64,000 nt of DNA from Devosia sp. (GCF_014860165.1 NZ_JACZKG010000072.1:124001-188000); one strand, 5' to 3'; positions 52,526 to 61,727 are shown, numbered from the stretch's first letter. Notes: generated by a model from the letters alone, not told the origin. Program-made: numbers and translations.

Positions 52526-53448
52526 CAGCGGTACCTCACCTTGGGGTCGAGCCATGCATAGAGCACGTCGACGATCAGGTTCACCGCCAGGATGATGAAC
52601 ATGTACAGAATGGTCGTCCCCAGCACGAGACCGTAGTCCCGGTTGAGCGCGGCGCTGATGAAATACTTGCCGATGCCCGGCAGGGCGAACACCTGCTCCA
52701 CCACCAGAGAACCGGTGAGCAGATAGCTCAGCCCCGGCCCGAGATAGGAGACCACAGGCAGCAGCGCCGGCTTGATGGCGTGCCGCGCCAGGATCAGCCG
52801 CGTCCCCAGGCCCTTGGAGCGGGCGGTCCGCACATAATTGGTGCCCAGTACCTCGATCATCGAACCGCGCATCAGCCGCGCCGTGCGCCCGGCATGGGGC
52901 AGAACAAGCACCGTGATGGGCAGCACCAGATGGGGGATCGACCCCGCCTGCCAGCCGCCGGCCGGGAACCAGTCGAGATAGACGCCGAACACCAGTTGCA
53001 TGATGGCCGCCATCAGGAAGTTGGGGACCACCAGGCCCACCATCACCAGCAGCACCAGCACATAATCGGGCCACTTGTTCTGGTTGACCGCGCTGAGTGC
53101 CCCGGCAACGAGGCCGACAATGGTGCCGATGACAAAGGCCGAAAAGCCCAGCATCAGCGTGAAGGGCAGGCCGATCCACAGCATCTCGGCGACGGTGAAG
53201 TCGTTATAGACCATCGAAGGTCCGAAATCGCCCTGCAGCAGCCGTCCGACATAGATGAAATATTGCTGGATCAGCGGCAGGTCGAGATTGTAGTGCGCCC
53301 GCAGGTTGGCCAGCGTGGTCGGCGGCAGCGCGCGTTCACCGTCAAAGGGACCGCCGGGCGCCAGCCGCAGGATGAAGAAACAGGCAGTAACGGCAATCAG
53401 CGCTATCGGAATCGCCGACAGCACGCGCCGCGTCACATATCCAAACAT
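52525..53448 (-). CDS. oppB: Oligopeptide ABC transporter permease (OppB-like)
   Basis: About 307 residues from the ATG at 53448 (MFGYVTRRVLSAIPIALIAV), 8 codons inside the track start and preceded by AAAGG. Signature elements are FILRLAPGGPFDGERALPP and the coupling region NYVRTARSKGLGTRLILARHAIKPALLPV. Length and helix pattern match OppB. Follows the binding-protein gene after about 110 bases with a stem-loop. Confidence 0.93.
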   Translation of the reverse strand: MFGYVTRRVLSAIPIALIAVTACFFILRLAPGGPFDGERALPPTTLANLRAHYNLDLPLIQQYFIYVGRLLQGDFGPSMVYNDFTVAEMLWIGLPFTLMLGFSAFVIGTIVGLVAGALSAVNQNKWPDYVLVLLVMVGLVVPNFLMAAIMQLVFGVYLDWFPAGGWQAGSIPHLVLPITVLVLPHAGRTARLMRGSMIEVLGTNYVRTARSKGLGTRLILARHAIKPALLPVVSYLGPGLSYLLTGSLVVEQVFALPGIGKYFISAALNRDYGLVLGTTILYMFIILAVNLIVDVLYAWLDPKVRYR

Positions 53449-53512
53449 GGATTTAGGACCTTTCACATCCACTTCGGCGCGGCGTCAGCGCGTCATCGGG
53501 TGGATAAAATAA

Positions 53513-53542
53513 CGGCGCCGCCCCTCCCAAGGGGCGACGCCG
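53513..53542 (-). other. Intercistronic stem-loop between oppA and oppB
   Basis: CGGCGcCGCCCC and GGGGCGaCGCCG pair with one internal mismatch around a short loop, starting 16 bases past the oppA stop. It parallels the hairpin in the first importer and likely sets binding-protein excess. Confidence 0.6.
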
Positions 53543-53557
53543 CAGGGTTCTGGAAGC

Positions 53558-55174
53558 TTACTCGGACTTGCTCAGCCAGCGCGTGCGGTGAATGTCCGCA
53601 GCGTTGCTGACGAAGCCGGTGACCTTCGGCGACACCACGTTCTGGGCGATGTACCAGTAGATGGGCATGGCGCCAGTTTCATCCATGGCGATCTTCTCGG
53701 CATCGCCGAGCAGCTTGGCGCGAACGGCCAGATCCTGCTCGGTGGTCGCCTGGTCCATCAGGGCATCAAACTCGTCGTTCGAATAGCGGCCGTAGTTGTT
53801 GCCCCAGTTCATCGTGCCTTCCTGCTCGATGCCCTGGCGCAGCAGGTCGAGCGTATTGGACGGATCCGAGTAGTCGAGCAGCCAGCCGGCACGGCCGATC
53901 TCGAAGTCACCGGCACGCAGGCTGTCGTAGTGCACGGCGGTTTCCGAGTTGAACAGTTCGGCCTTGACGCCAATCTGCTCCCACATCGAGCTGATCGCCA
54001 CGGCGATACGCTGGTGGTTGTCGTTGGTATTGTACTTGAGCTGGACGGCCAGCGGGGTCTCGGCCGTGTAGCCGAGGCCTTCCATGATCGCCTTGGCTTC
54101 TGCCACGCGCTCTTCATAGGAGAGGCCAATCCATTCGGGCTGGTAGGGCTCGACGCCCTCGTAGTTGGCCGTGCCCGGGGGGACCCAGCCATAGGCCGGC
54201 ACTTCGCCGGTGCCCAGCACGTCCGGACCGATCACATCGCGGTTGATGGCCATGGACAGCGCCTTGCGGACGTCTGCATTGTCGAATGGCGGCTTTTCCT
54301 GGTTGATGACGTAGTAGTAGACGCCCAGGAACGGAGCGAAGTAGTCCTGGCCGGGCAGGTTGGTCTTGATCCATTCGGCCTGGTCCGACGGAATGTCGGT
54401 CAGGATGTCATATTCACCGGCGCGATAGCGCGACAGGGCTGCGGCCAGGTCGTCCTGCACGAAGTAGTTCACTTCGTCGATCTGGACGTTTGCAGCATCC
54501 CAGTAGGTCTCAGACTTGACCGACTTGATGTAGCTGCCCGGGACCCATTCCTTGGGCGTATAAGGGCCGTTCGAAACGATGTTCTCGACCTTGGTCCAAT
54601 CGTCGCCGACCTTGTCGATCACGTGCTTTGGCACGGGATAGGCGGTGTAGTGGGTCAGCGCCTGGAGAAAGAACGGGGTCGGACCTTCGAGCGTGATTTC
54701 GACAGTCTTGTCGTCGATGGCCTTGACGCCCAGCTCGTTGAAGTCCGTCACAGTGCCTTCGGCGATTTCCGAACCGTTCTTGATCGGGAACTGCAGATAG
54801 GCATAGTCCGAAGCCGTTGCCGGGTTGAACAGGCGCTGGAAGGCAAAGACGAAATCGCCGGCGGTCACCGGAGTGCCGTCGCTCCACTGGATGCCATCGC
54901 GCAGCTTGAACGTATAGACCAGGCCATCGTCGGAAATGGTGTAGCTCTCGGCCTGGCCCGGAATGGCCTCGGCATTGGCGTCTTCGGCCATCAGGCCTTC
55001 AATATAGTCGCCGATGATGCGGTTTTCCCAGTCGCCCGACGCCTGATGCGGGTCGATCGAGCCCGGCTCGGAGCCGTTCATCATGTTGAGCGTCACGGCG
55101 GAAGCCGCACTGCTCATCAGCAGCGCCATCGCGCCGGCCGTCGTTACGGCTTTGAGGGTTTGAGTGATTTTCAT
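53558..55174 (-). CDS. oppA: Oligopeptide-binding protein (OppA/MppA-like, family 5)
   Basis: About 538 residues from the ATG at 55174 (MKITQTLKAVTTAGAMALLM), with AAGGAG about 11 bases upstream; the track start is too long. A signal peptide precedes VTLNMMNGSEPGSIDPHQASGDWENRI (about 25-51). The SBP_bac_5 motif is FKLRDGIQWSDGTPVTAGDF (about 91-110). Length and motifs are like OppA, suggesting peptides, possibly murein peptides. It is the first gene of the five-gene operon. Confidence 0.92.
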   Translation of the reverse strand: MKITQTLKAVTTAGAMALLMSSAASAVTLNMMNGSEPGSIDPHQASGDWENRIIGDYIEGLMAEDANAEAIPGQAESYTISDDGLVYTFKLRDGIQWSDGTPVTAGDFVFAFQRLFNPATASDYAYLQFPIKNGSEIAEGTVTDFNELGVKAIDDKTVEITLEGPTPFFLQALTHYTAYPVPKHVIDKVGDDWTKVENIVSNGPYTPKEWVPGSYIKSVKSETYWDAANVQIDEVNYFVQDDLAAALSRYRAGEYDILTDIPSDQAEWIKTNLPGQDYFAPFLGVYYYVINQEKPPFDNADVRKALSMAINRDVIGPDVLGTGEVPAYGWVPPGTANYEGVEPYQPEWIGLSYEERVAEAKAIMEGLGYTAETPLAVQLKYNTNDNHQRIAVAISSMWEQIGVKAELFNSETAVHYDSLRAGDFEIGRAGWLLDYSDPSNTLDLLRQGIEQEGTMNWGNNYGRYSNDEFDALMDQATTEQDLAVRAKLLGDAEKIAMDETGAMPIYWYIAQNVVSPKVTGFVSNAADIHRTRWLSKSE

Positions 55175-55326
55175 GCTCGTCCCATCTCCTTGTGGAATTC
55201 CTGAAATCGTTTGTTCCCGCAATCTTGCTGCTGCGGAGTTCAATAGTCTTGCGGCCGGGAGTTTTGACCCCCCGGTCAAGATTGATGGACGGTATTACGC
55301 AATTCCGTCCACTGACAAGCAAAAGA

Positions 55327-55342
55327 TTGACCTAAACGTCAA
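55327..55342 (-). promoter_or_regulatory. Third copy of the fad-type operator motif, upstream of oppA
   Basis: TTGACGTTTAGGTCAA (minus strand) is an inverted repeat TTGAC-N6-GTCAA that matches 13 of 16 bases with the operator at the fadE promoter. It sits about 150 bases upstream of oppA. It may be a stray site or link peptide uptake to the fad regulator. Confidence 0.35.
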
Positions 55343-55426
55343 GCCCGGCGGAATTATCAACACACTGCGCCACCCCCTTGGGGCAGAACAGCTTTGCCTT
55401 GTGGTTACGATTGAGAGAATGGCGTG

Positions 55427-55585
55427 CTAGGCGCCCAGCAATCCGGCCTGCTGTGCCAGGTAGATGACGACCGCGACCGCGACCAGTCCCAGCCATGGCG
55501 CCCAGCCGGGCAAGCCCGGCTTGCGCGGCGGCTTGGGCTCGGGCTTCTTTTCCGGGCGACGGAACTTGACGACATTCTCGGTCAT
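55427..55585 (-). CDS. Small proline/lysine-rich single-pass membrane protein
   Basis: A 52-residue gene absent from the track. It reads MTENVVKFRRPEKKPEPKPP and then a KPGLPGWAPWL linker leading to one hydrophobic helix (LGLVAVAVVIYLAQQ). Its ATG overlaps the fadI stop codon (ATGA), so it is translationally coupled. A cytosolic basic tail and a C-terminal membrane anchor are predicted. Small proteins of this build occur in the order; function unknown. It could be a beta-oxidation complex anchor. Confidence 0.7.
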   Translation of the reverse strand: MTENVVKFRRPEKKPEPKPPRKPGLPGWAPWLGLVAVAVVIYLAQQAGLLGA

Positions 55586-56865
55586 GCGGCGCTTTCCACC
55601 AGGGCAGCGACACCCATGCCGCCAGCCGTACAGACGCTGAGCAAAGCGCGTTTCCCTGGCTTCGTCGAGAGCAACTTGGCGGTCAGGCCCAGAATGCGCG
55701 CGCCGGTCGCCGCGAAGGGGTGGCCATAGGCCAGGCTCGACCCCTTGATGTTGATCTTGTCCGGATCGATCAGCCCCAGCACGCTGTCACGCCCGAGTAC
55801 TGTTTTGCAGTATTCCGCATCGTTCCAGGCCTTGAGCGTGCACAGCACCTGCGCGGCAAAGGCCTCATGCAATTCGAAATAGTCGATGTCGGCAAAGCCC
55901 AGGTTCCGTCGCGCCAGCATTTCGCTGACCGCAATGGTCGGCGCCATCAGCAGACCCTCGCCATGGGCAAAGTCATTGCCCGCCACCCGCCCGGTGGTGA
56001 GATAGGCCAGCACCGGCAGACCGCGCGCCTTGGCCCATTCCTCGCTCGCCAGCAGCACTGACGAGGCGCCATCGGTCAGTGGCGTCGAATTGCCCGCTGT
56101 CAGCGTGCCATGGCCGGAATTCTTGTCGAAGGCGGGCTTCAGTGTCGCCATCTTTTCGATATTGGCATCGGCCCGCACATTATTGTCGCGCACCAGACCG
56201 GCACACTGCACCAGCAGGTCGTCGTGGAAGCCTTCGTCATAGGCCTTGGCGGCGTTGCGATGGCTGGCCACGGCCAGCGCATCCTGCGCCTCGCGGGTAA
56301 TGCCCCATTCGCGCGCCATCAATTCGCAATGCTGGCCCATCGACATACCGGTGCGTGGCTCGTTGACCGACGGCGCCACCGGCGTCAGCTCGCCAAACGA
56401 AAACCCCTTGAACGCCTTGAACTTCTCGCCGGTCGACCGCGCCTTGTTCACATCGAGCAGCCGGTGCTGGAACTTGTTGCCGAAGACGATCGGGCTGTCG
56501 CTGACCGTATCGGACCCAGCGGCAATGCCGCTGTCGATTTCGCCGCTGGCAATCTTGGCGGCCAGCGCCAGCGCCGCCTGCAGGCTCGTGCCGCAGGCAA
56601 TCTGCATCGTCGTCCCCGGCGTCCGCGGCGAGAAACCCGCATCGAGCGTCGCCTCGCGGGCGATGTTGAAGTCGCGCGAATGGCCGACGACAGACCCCGC
56701 CATCACCTCGTCGATCTTCTCACCCTTGAGCCCATATTTGTCGGCCAGCCCGCCCAGCACGGTGCCGAGCATGGAGAGGTTGGTCTCTTCCACATAGGCG
56801 GTATTGCCCCGCGCAAAGGGAATGCGCGCCGAACCGACGATGGCGACTTTGCGAAGTTCAGTCAT
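55582..56865 (-). CDS. fadI: Acetyl-CoA C-acyltransferase (3-ketoacyl-CoA thiolase)
   Basis: A 427-residue thiolase. Catalytic Cys lies in MQIACGTSLQAA (about 90); the GHP His is in LAYGHPFAATGARI and the second Cys in SVCTAGGMGVAALVES. FadI-like length and start (MTELRKVAIVGSARIPFARG) fit the trifunctional complex. It cleaves 3-ketoacyl-CoA to acetyl-CoA plus a shortened acyl-CoA. It begins one base after the fadJ stop, so fadJ-fadI-small protein form one unit. Confidence 0.95.
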   Translation of the reverse strand: MTELRKVAIVGSARIPFARGNTAYVEETNLSMLGTVLGGLADKYGLKGEKIDEVMAGSVVGHSRDFNIAREATLDAGFSPRTPGTTMQIACGTSLQAALALAAKIASGEIDSGIAAGSDTVSDSPIVFGNKFQHRLLDVNKARSTGEKFKAFKGFSFGELTPVAPSVNEPRTGMSMGQHCELMAREWGITREAQDALAVASHRNAAKAYDEGFHDDLLVQCAGLVRDNNVRADANIEKMATLKPAFDKNSGHGTLTAGNSTPLTDGASSVLLASEEWAKARGLPVLAYLTTGRVAGNDFAHGEGLLMAPTIAVSEMLARRNLGFADIDYFELHEAFAAQVLCTLKAWNDAEYCKTVLGRDSVLGLIDPDKINIKGSSLAYGHPFAATGARILGLTAKLLSTKPGKRALLSVCTAGGMGVAALVESAA

Positions 56866-56866
56866 A

Positions 56867-58828
56867 TCAAGCTTTCCCGTCCTTGCGCGCCTTCATCGGA
56901 CCACCCAGGAACGGCGCGAAGCCCGTGCCCATGATCACCCCGATATCGGCCAGTCCGTCATTGGCAACGACGCCCTCGGCCACCACCACCTCGGTCATGT
57001 CGACCAGCGGCTTGACCAGTTCACGCCCAAGCCCGGCAAGATCGGCATGGCTGGGCGCCTCGCCCTTCTGCGCCTTGCCATCCACCCATTTGTAGAAGCC
57101 CTCGCCGGTCTTGCGACCGAGCTTGCCCTCCTTGATCAGCGTGTCGAACTTCGACCCCTCGGGCACGGCATGCCCCAGTTCGGTCGCCACCGACCGGCCG
57201 ACATCCAGCCCCACCGTGTCCATCAGCTCGATCGGCCCCATCGGCATGCCGAAGGCCACCGCGGCGGCATCGAGCAATTCCTTGCTCTCGCCGGCCTCTA
57301 CCCGCTGCACCGCGCCCAGCATGTAGGGCATCAGCACCCGGTTCACGAGGAAGCCCGGCGCCGATTTCACCACCACCGGCGACTTGCCGATGGCCAATGC
57401 AAAGGCCGCGCCCTTGCCGATTTCGGCATCGGTATTGAAAGTCGAACGGATCACTTCCACCAGCGGCAGTTGCGCCACCGGGTTGAAGAAATGCAGCCCG
57501 ATCAGCCGCTCCGGCGCCTTGAGCTTCTCCGCAATGCGTTCGAGCTCGATCGATGATGTATTGGTCGCCAGGATCGCCCCCGGCTTGAGCTTGTCTTCCA
57601 GCCCGCCAAAGATCGCCTGCTTGACCTCGAGCTTTTCCACCACCGCCTCGATGATCACATCGGCCCTGGAAACACCCTTGCCCGTGGGATCAGCCTCGAG
57701 GCGCAGCACCGCCGCATCGATCTCGTGCTTCTTCTTGAGCCGCTTCTTGAACAGCTTCTTGCCGCGATCCAGAGCCGGCTTGATGCGTTCCATGTCGAGG
57801 TCCTGCAGCGTCACGCTCATGCCGCGCAGCGCGCACCAGGCGGCAATATCGCCCCCCATCACGCCCGCGCCGATCACATGCACCCGGGCAAACTTGGCGC
57901 CCTTGGTTCCCTGCTTCTTGAGCGCTTCGGAGGCAAAGAACACCCGGCGCAGATTGGTCGCCGTATCAGACCCCATCAAGGGTACGAAAGCGTCGATCTC
58001 GCCACGGCTCATCGCCTTCCAGTCATTGCCATGCTTCTCGAACAGGTCGATCAGGGCAAACGGCGCCGGATAGTGCTCCACCCGTGCCTTCTTGCCGGCC
58101 TGCTCCCGCATCTTGCTGGCGACATAGCCACGCAGTGGCCCCATCGCCATGATCTTCTTGGCAAGGCCCGCCTCGCTCGACCGGCGCTTGCCCAGCACCG
58201 CCTTGCGCGCTTCCCAGCGCAGCATGTCGCGATGGCGCACCAGCTTGTCGACGAGGTTCATGCCCCGCGCCGCCCCGGCCTTGAGCATGCGCCCGGTCAG
58301 CATGATCTGCATCGCGTCGACCGGCCCCGCCTGGCGGATCGACCGTCCTGTGCCGCCGAAGCCCGGAAAGATGCCCAGGTTCACTTCCGGGAAACCAATG
58401 CGCGTCTTGTCGTCATTGACAGCCACGCGATAGTGGCAGGCCAGCGCCAGCTCCAAGCCACCGCCAAGGCAAAAGCCATGGATGCCGGCCACGACCGGAA
58501 TCTTCAGCGCCTCGATCCGCGCGAACAGCGCATGCGTCCGCCGCAGCGCTTCGGGCAGCACCGAAAAATCGCTCATCGCGTCGAATTCGCTGACATCGGC
58601 CCCAGCGATGAAGCCGCTATCCTTGCCACTGAGCAGGATGACCCCGACCAGTTCCCCGGTTTGCGCCAGTTCCTCGAACCGCTCGACAAGCTGTTCGAGC
58701 TCCATGATCGCCGCCCGGCTCAGCGTATTGACCGGGGCGCCCGGCGTATTGATCGTGAGCCAGCCCAGATTCTCCACGTCGCGGTGGAAACTCCAGTTCT
58801 TCGTCTCAGGCATCTGCGGCTGGATCAT
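56867..58828 (-). CDS. fadJ: Fatty-acid oxidation protein: enoyl-CoA hydratase/3-hydroxyacyl-CoA dehydrogenase
   Basis: A 653-residue bifunctional enzyme. N-terminal crotonase domain with HGFCLGGGLELALACHYR (about 107-124), then an NAD-binding Rossmann motif VHVIGAGVMGGDIAAWCALRG near 318-338 and the catalytic LIGLHFFNPVAQLP (His near 440). An AGAGGAG site lies 6 bases before the ATG at 58828. It supplies the thiolase encoded directly downstream. It is somewhat shorter than E. coli FadJ (714). Confidence 0.93.
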   Translation of the reverse strand: MIQPQMPETKNWSFHRDVENLGWLTINTPGAPVNTLSRAAIMELEQLVERFEELAQTGELVGVILLSGKDSGFIAGADVSEFDAMSDFSVLPEALRRTHALFARIEALKIPVVAGIHGFCLGGGLELALACHYRVAVNDDKTRIGFPEVNLGIFPGFGGTGRSIRQAGPVDAMQIMLTGRMLKAGAARGMNLVDKLVRHRDMLRWEARKAVLGKRRSSEAGLAKKIMAMGPLRGYVASKMREQAGKKARVEHYPAPFALIDLFEKHGNDWKAMSRGEIDAFVPLMGSDTATNLRRVFFASEALKKQGTKGAKFARVHVIGAGVMGGDIAAWCALRGMSVTLQDLDMERIKPALDRGKKLFKKRLKKKHEIDAAVLRLEADPTGKGVSRADVIIEAVVEKLEVKQAIFGGLEDKLKPGAILATNTSSIELERIAEKLKAPERLIGLHFFNPVAQLPLVEVIRSTFNTDAEIGKGAAFALAIGKSPVVVKSAPGFLVNRVLMPYMLGAVQRVEAGESKELLDAAAVAFGMPMGPIELMDTVGLDVGRSVATELGHAVPEGSKFDTLIKEGKLGRKTGEGFYKWVDGKAQKGEAPSHADLAGLGRELVKPLVDMTEVVVAEGVVANDGLADIGVIMGTGFAPFLGGPMKARKDGKA

Positions 58829-58877
58829 GCTGTCTCCTCTTTGGATGTGCGGCTAGCTCAACCTGCCTGACCACCCT

Positions 58878-58963
58878 CCGGGTCATTCCCGCGAAGGCGG
58901 GAATCTCCGCTTTCTTTTCTTGCATCGCCAACAGGGATTCCCGCCTTCGCGGGAATGACCCGG
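58878..58963. repeat. Dispersed inverted repeat GGTCATTCCCGCGAAGGCGG type
   Basis: Perfect 28-bp arms (58878-58905 and 58936-58963) separated by 30 bases; each arm is itself a palindrome around CGCGAAGGCG. This sequence is a widely dispersed proteobacterial palindromic repeat. It sits between fadJ and fadE, where it would form a strong hairpin and may split transcript levels. Confidence 0.8.
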
Positions 58964-58971
58964 TGAAAGTC

Positions 58972-61440
58972 CTATTCCGCCGCCACCCGGTGCTTGCGCT
59001 CCGCCGCCAGTTCGTCGGCCGCGAAGTCATCCACCTGCACCACCCGGTTGGTCGCCTCATCCGCCGCCCGCATGATCCCGGCTTCGTTGCTGTTGAGCAC
59101 ACCGGCTGCCACCGCATCGTCGATTGCATCGCGATCCAGCCGCCGCTCGATCACACCCTTGCGCGCCGCCTTGACGAACTTGGCCTCGATCTCCTCGGCC
59201 TCGGTCACCTTGATCAGCGCATCCTCGAGAACGCCCGTCACATCCTGCGGGTCCATCGAAACATAGGTCCCCGTGGTCAGCCGGTCGCGGAAGGCGCCGG
59301 GTCGCAGCACGGCCCGCACGAAGCGATAGTTTACCCGGTCGCTCGCCGGCTTGGCATGCCGTCCCAGCGGGAAGCAAAGTACGCGCATCGCCCAGGCGAA
59401 GATGGCATTGGGGAAGTTGGCGAAGACTTCGCCAAACGTATGCTCGATGGCGGCAATCCGGTCCGCCATGATGGCGTCGACCAGCGGCTTGTCCTCGGCA
59501 ATGCGGCCCTCATCCTCGAACCGGCGCAGCGTCGCCGACATCAGGTAAAGATCGCCCAGGATATCGGCCATGCGGCCGGAAATCTTCTGCTTGCGCTTGA
59601 GCTGCCCGCCCAGGAACACCGTGGTCCAGTCGGCCGTCAGCGCAAAAGCCTGCGAATAGCGATGCAGCTTGCGATACCAGCCGGCCATCGGCCCGTGGTT
59701 GGGCGTCGAGGCGAAGGCGCCGTTCGAAACGCCATGCAGGAAGCTCGCCGCGATATTGCGCAGCATGAACTTGGTATGCCCACCAAATGCCACGTCGAAC
59801 TGGTCGAGGCCGACCTTCTTGTCCTTGTTCTGCGCCGCCTCGATTTCCTTGTAGAGGAACGGATGCGCCCGCAGCACGCCCTGGGCAAAGGTCATCAGCG
59901 TGCGCGTCAGGATATTGGCACCCTCGACGGTGATCGCCACCGGCGTCGCCATATAGCCGCCGAACAGGTAATTGCCCGGTCCGTCCTGGATGGCGCGGCC
60001 ACCATGGATGTCGAAACTGTCATCGACGCTGTCGCGCATCGCCTCGGTGGTGCGATATTTGAGCAGCGCCGAAATCACCGCCGGGCGCTGGCCTTCATCG
60101 ACCATCGACGCCGTCAGCCGCCGGCTCGCCTCATAGGTATAGGCGCGCTTGACCATCTCGCCGAGCGGCTCGGCCACGCCTTCCATGATGCCAACGGGAA
60201 TGCCGAACTGCCGCCGCACCCGCGCATAGGCCGAGGTGACGCGCAGAGCCTGCTTGATCGATGTGGTGCCGATCGCCGGCAGCGAAATGGCCCGCCCGGT
60301 CGACAGGCATTCCATCAGCATGCGCCAGCCCTGCCCGGCATAATCGATGCCGCCGATCAGGAACTCCATCGGCACGAACACATCCTTGCCGCGCACCGGG
60401 CCATTCATGAAGGCCTGCCGCGCCGGGAAATGCCGGCGGCCGATCTCGACGCCCGGATGGTCATGCGGCACCAGCGCCAGCGTGATGCCGATATTCTCGC
60501 CGCGACCCAGCAGGTTGTCCGGATCCTTGAGGATGAAGGCCAGGCCCACCAGCGTGGCGATCGGCGCCAGCGTGATGTAGCGCTTGTCAAAGCTCAGGCG
60601 GACGCCGAGCACTTCCTTGCCCTGATACATGCCCTTGCCGACAATGCCGATATCGCGCATGCCGCCGGCATCGGAACCCGAATGCACGCCTGTCAGCGCA
60701 AAGCATGGCACTTCCAGCCCCTTGGCGAGGCGGCCGAGATACTTTTCCTTCTGCTCATGCGTGCCGTATTTTTCCAGCAATTCGCCCGGTCCGAGCGAAT
60801 TGGGCACCATGACGGTAATGCCCGCCGCCACCGAGCGGCTGGCGATCTTGGAAACGATCATCGACTGCGCCTGCGCACCGAAGCCGAGCCCGCCATGCTC
60901 CTTGGCGATCAGCATGCCCAAAAAGCCCTTGTCCTTGAGGAACTGCCAGACCTCGGGGCTGAGGTCGGCGCGATTGTTGCGCGTATCCCAGTCGTCGATC
61001 ATGGCGCAGACCTCGTTGGTCGGGCCATCGATGAAGGCCTGCTCTTCCGCGGTGAGGGTCAGCGGGCGGATGGCATTGAGCTTGGTCCAGTCCGGACGGC
61101 CTGAGAACAGCTCGGCATCCCAGCCGACGGTGCCGGCATCCAGCGCTTCCTGCTCGGTGCGGCTCACCTTGGGCAATATGGATTTGACGGCGCCATAGAT
61201 GGGGGTGATCAGCAGTGGCTTGCGGATGGCTTCGACGCTGAGCACCAGCAGCACCGCGCCGATCACCAGCCATAGCCAGCTTCCGGCGCCCAGGCCATAG
61301 CTGATGCCATCATCAGGGAAACCGAGGCCCGACAGCAGCCCGATCGCCAGCGCCGCCAGGCCCCAATGCCAGAGCGGGCTTTCCCGCATGGCCAGCACGG
61401 CAAAGACGATGAGGCTGATCGCAATTAGCGCAAAGGTCAC
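58972..61440 (-). CDS. fadE: Acyl-CoA dehydrogenase
   Basis: An 822-residue enzyme catalysing the first oxidation step, length close to E. coli FadE (814). Three N-terminal hydrophobic segments (FALIAISLIVFAVLAM, HWGLAALAIGLLSGLGF, LWLVIGAVLLVLSVEA) would anchor it. The dehydrogenase core is seen as CFALTGVHSGSDAGGMRD (about 240-257) and DIHGGRAIQDGPGNYLFGGY near 485-504, the DUF1974 C-terminal extension following. First gene of the minus-strand fad unit, divergent from fadD. Confidence 0.93.
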   Translation of the reverse strand: MTFALIAISLIVFAVLAMRESPLWHWGLAALAIGLLSGLGFPDDGISYGLGAGSWLWLVIGAVLLVLSVEAIRKPLLITPIYGAVKSILPKVSRTEQEALDAGTVGWDAELFSGRPDWTKLNAIRPLTLTAEEQAFIDGPTNEVCAMIDDWDTRNNRADLSPEVWQFLKDKGFLGMLIAKEHGGLGFGAQAQSMIVSKIASRSVAAGITVMVPNSLGPGELLEKYGTHEQKEKYLGRLAKGLEVPCFALTGVHSGSDAGGMRDIGIVGKGMYQGKEVLGVRLSFDKRYITLAPIATLVGLAFILKDPDNLLGRGENIGITLALVPHDHPGVEIGRRHFPARQAFMNGPVRGKDVFVPMEFLIGGIDYAGQGWRMLMECLSTGRAISLPAIGTTSIKQALRVTSAYARVRRQFGIPVGIMEGVAEPLGEMVKRAYTYEASRRLTASMVDEGQRPAVISALLKYRTTEAMRDSVDDSFDIHGGRAIQDGPGNYLFGGYMATPVAITVEGANILTRTLMTFAQGVLRAHPFLYKEIEAAQNKDKKVGLDQFDVAFGGHTKFMLRNIAASFLHGVSNGAFASTPNHGPMAGWYRKLHRYSQAFALTADWTTVFLGGQLKRKQKISGRMADILGDLYLMSATLRRFEDEGRIAEDKPLVDAIMADRIAAIEHTFGEVFANFPNAIFAWAMRVLCFPLGRHAKPASDRVNYRFVRAVLRPGAFRDRLTTGTYVSMDPQDVTGVLEDALIKVTEAEEIEAKFVKAARKGVIERRLDRDAIDDAVAAGVLNSNEAGIMRAADEATNRVVQVDDFAADELAAERKHRVAAE

Positions 61441-61585
61441 GGCATGCCCTCCATGGCGTTGCTCGCGCCACGCGGGCCAAGCAACTCAATCCCCAGAACG
61501 CCAGACCATCAGCCGAATCATCAGGCTTGGTCGTTGGGCCTGCCGCGCCGGGATCATAGCGCGGAGCACCCTTATTGTTGAGACC

Positions 61586-61613
61586 AGTCTAGCAAGGTTT
61601 ACGTATACGTCAA
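61586..61613 (-). promoter_or_regulatory. fadE promoter with LiuR-like operator
   Basis: On the minus strand TTGACG (61613-61608), 16 bases and TAGACT (61591-61586) form a promoter. The -35 box is part of TTGACGTATACGTAAA (61613-61598), a near-palindrome centred on ACGTATACGT. The same operator type lies at the fadD promoter. The likely regulator is the MerR-family protein encoded after fadD. Confidence 0.55.
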
Positions 61614-61698
61614 CCAAGCGCCGTTTACGTCGTCGTGTTCAGTCCTCCAACTGTCCTGCACGTCAACGCAGCGACCCGCCAAAAGTTCGGGCAGCTGT

Positions 61699-61727
61699 TT
61701 GACGCTAACGTAAAGCCGTGAAATATT
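61699..61727 (+). promoter_or_regulatory. fadD promoter with LiuR-like operator
   Basis: TTGACG (61699-61704), 17 bases and AATATT (61722-61727) form a promoter about 57 bases before the fadD ATG. TTGACGCTAACGTAAA shares 13 of 16 bases with the fadE operator. The -35 box is embedded in the operator in both. The rest of the 343-bp fadE-fadD region holds extra ACGT half-sites and no gene. Confidence 0.55.

Noticed and set aside
58963-61104. 713-residue plus-strand ORF opposite fadE
   Set aside because: High-GC codon bias makes the antisense frame open; its His/Arg-rich composition matches no family and fadE on the other strand is unambiguous.
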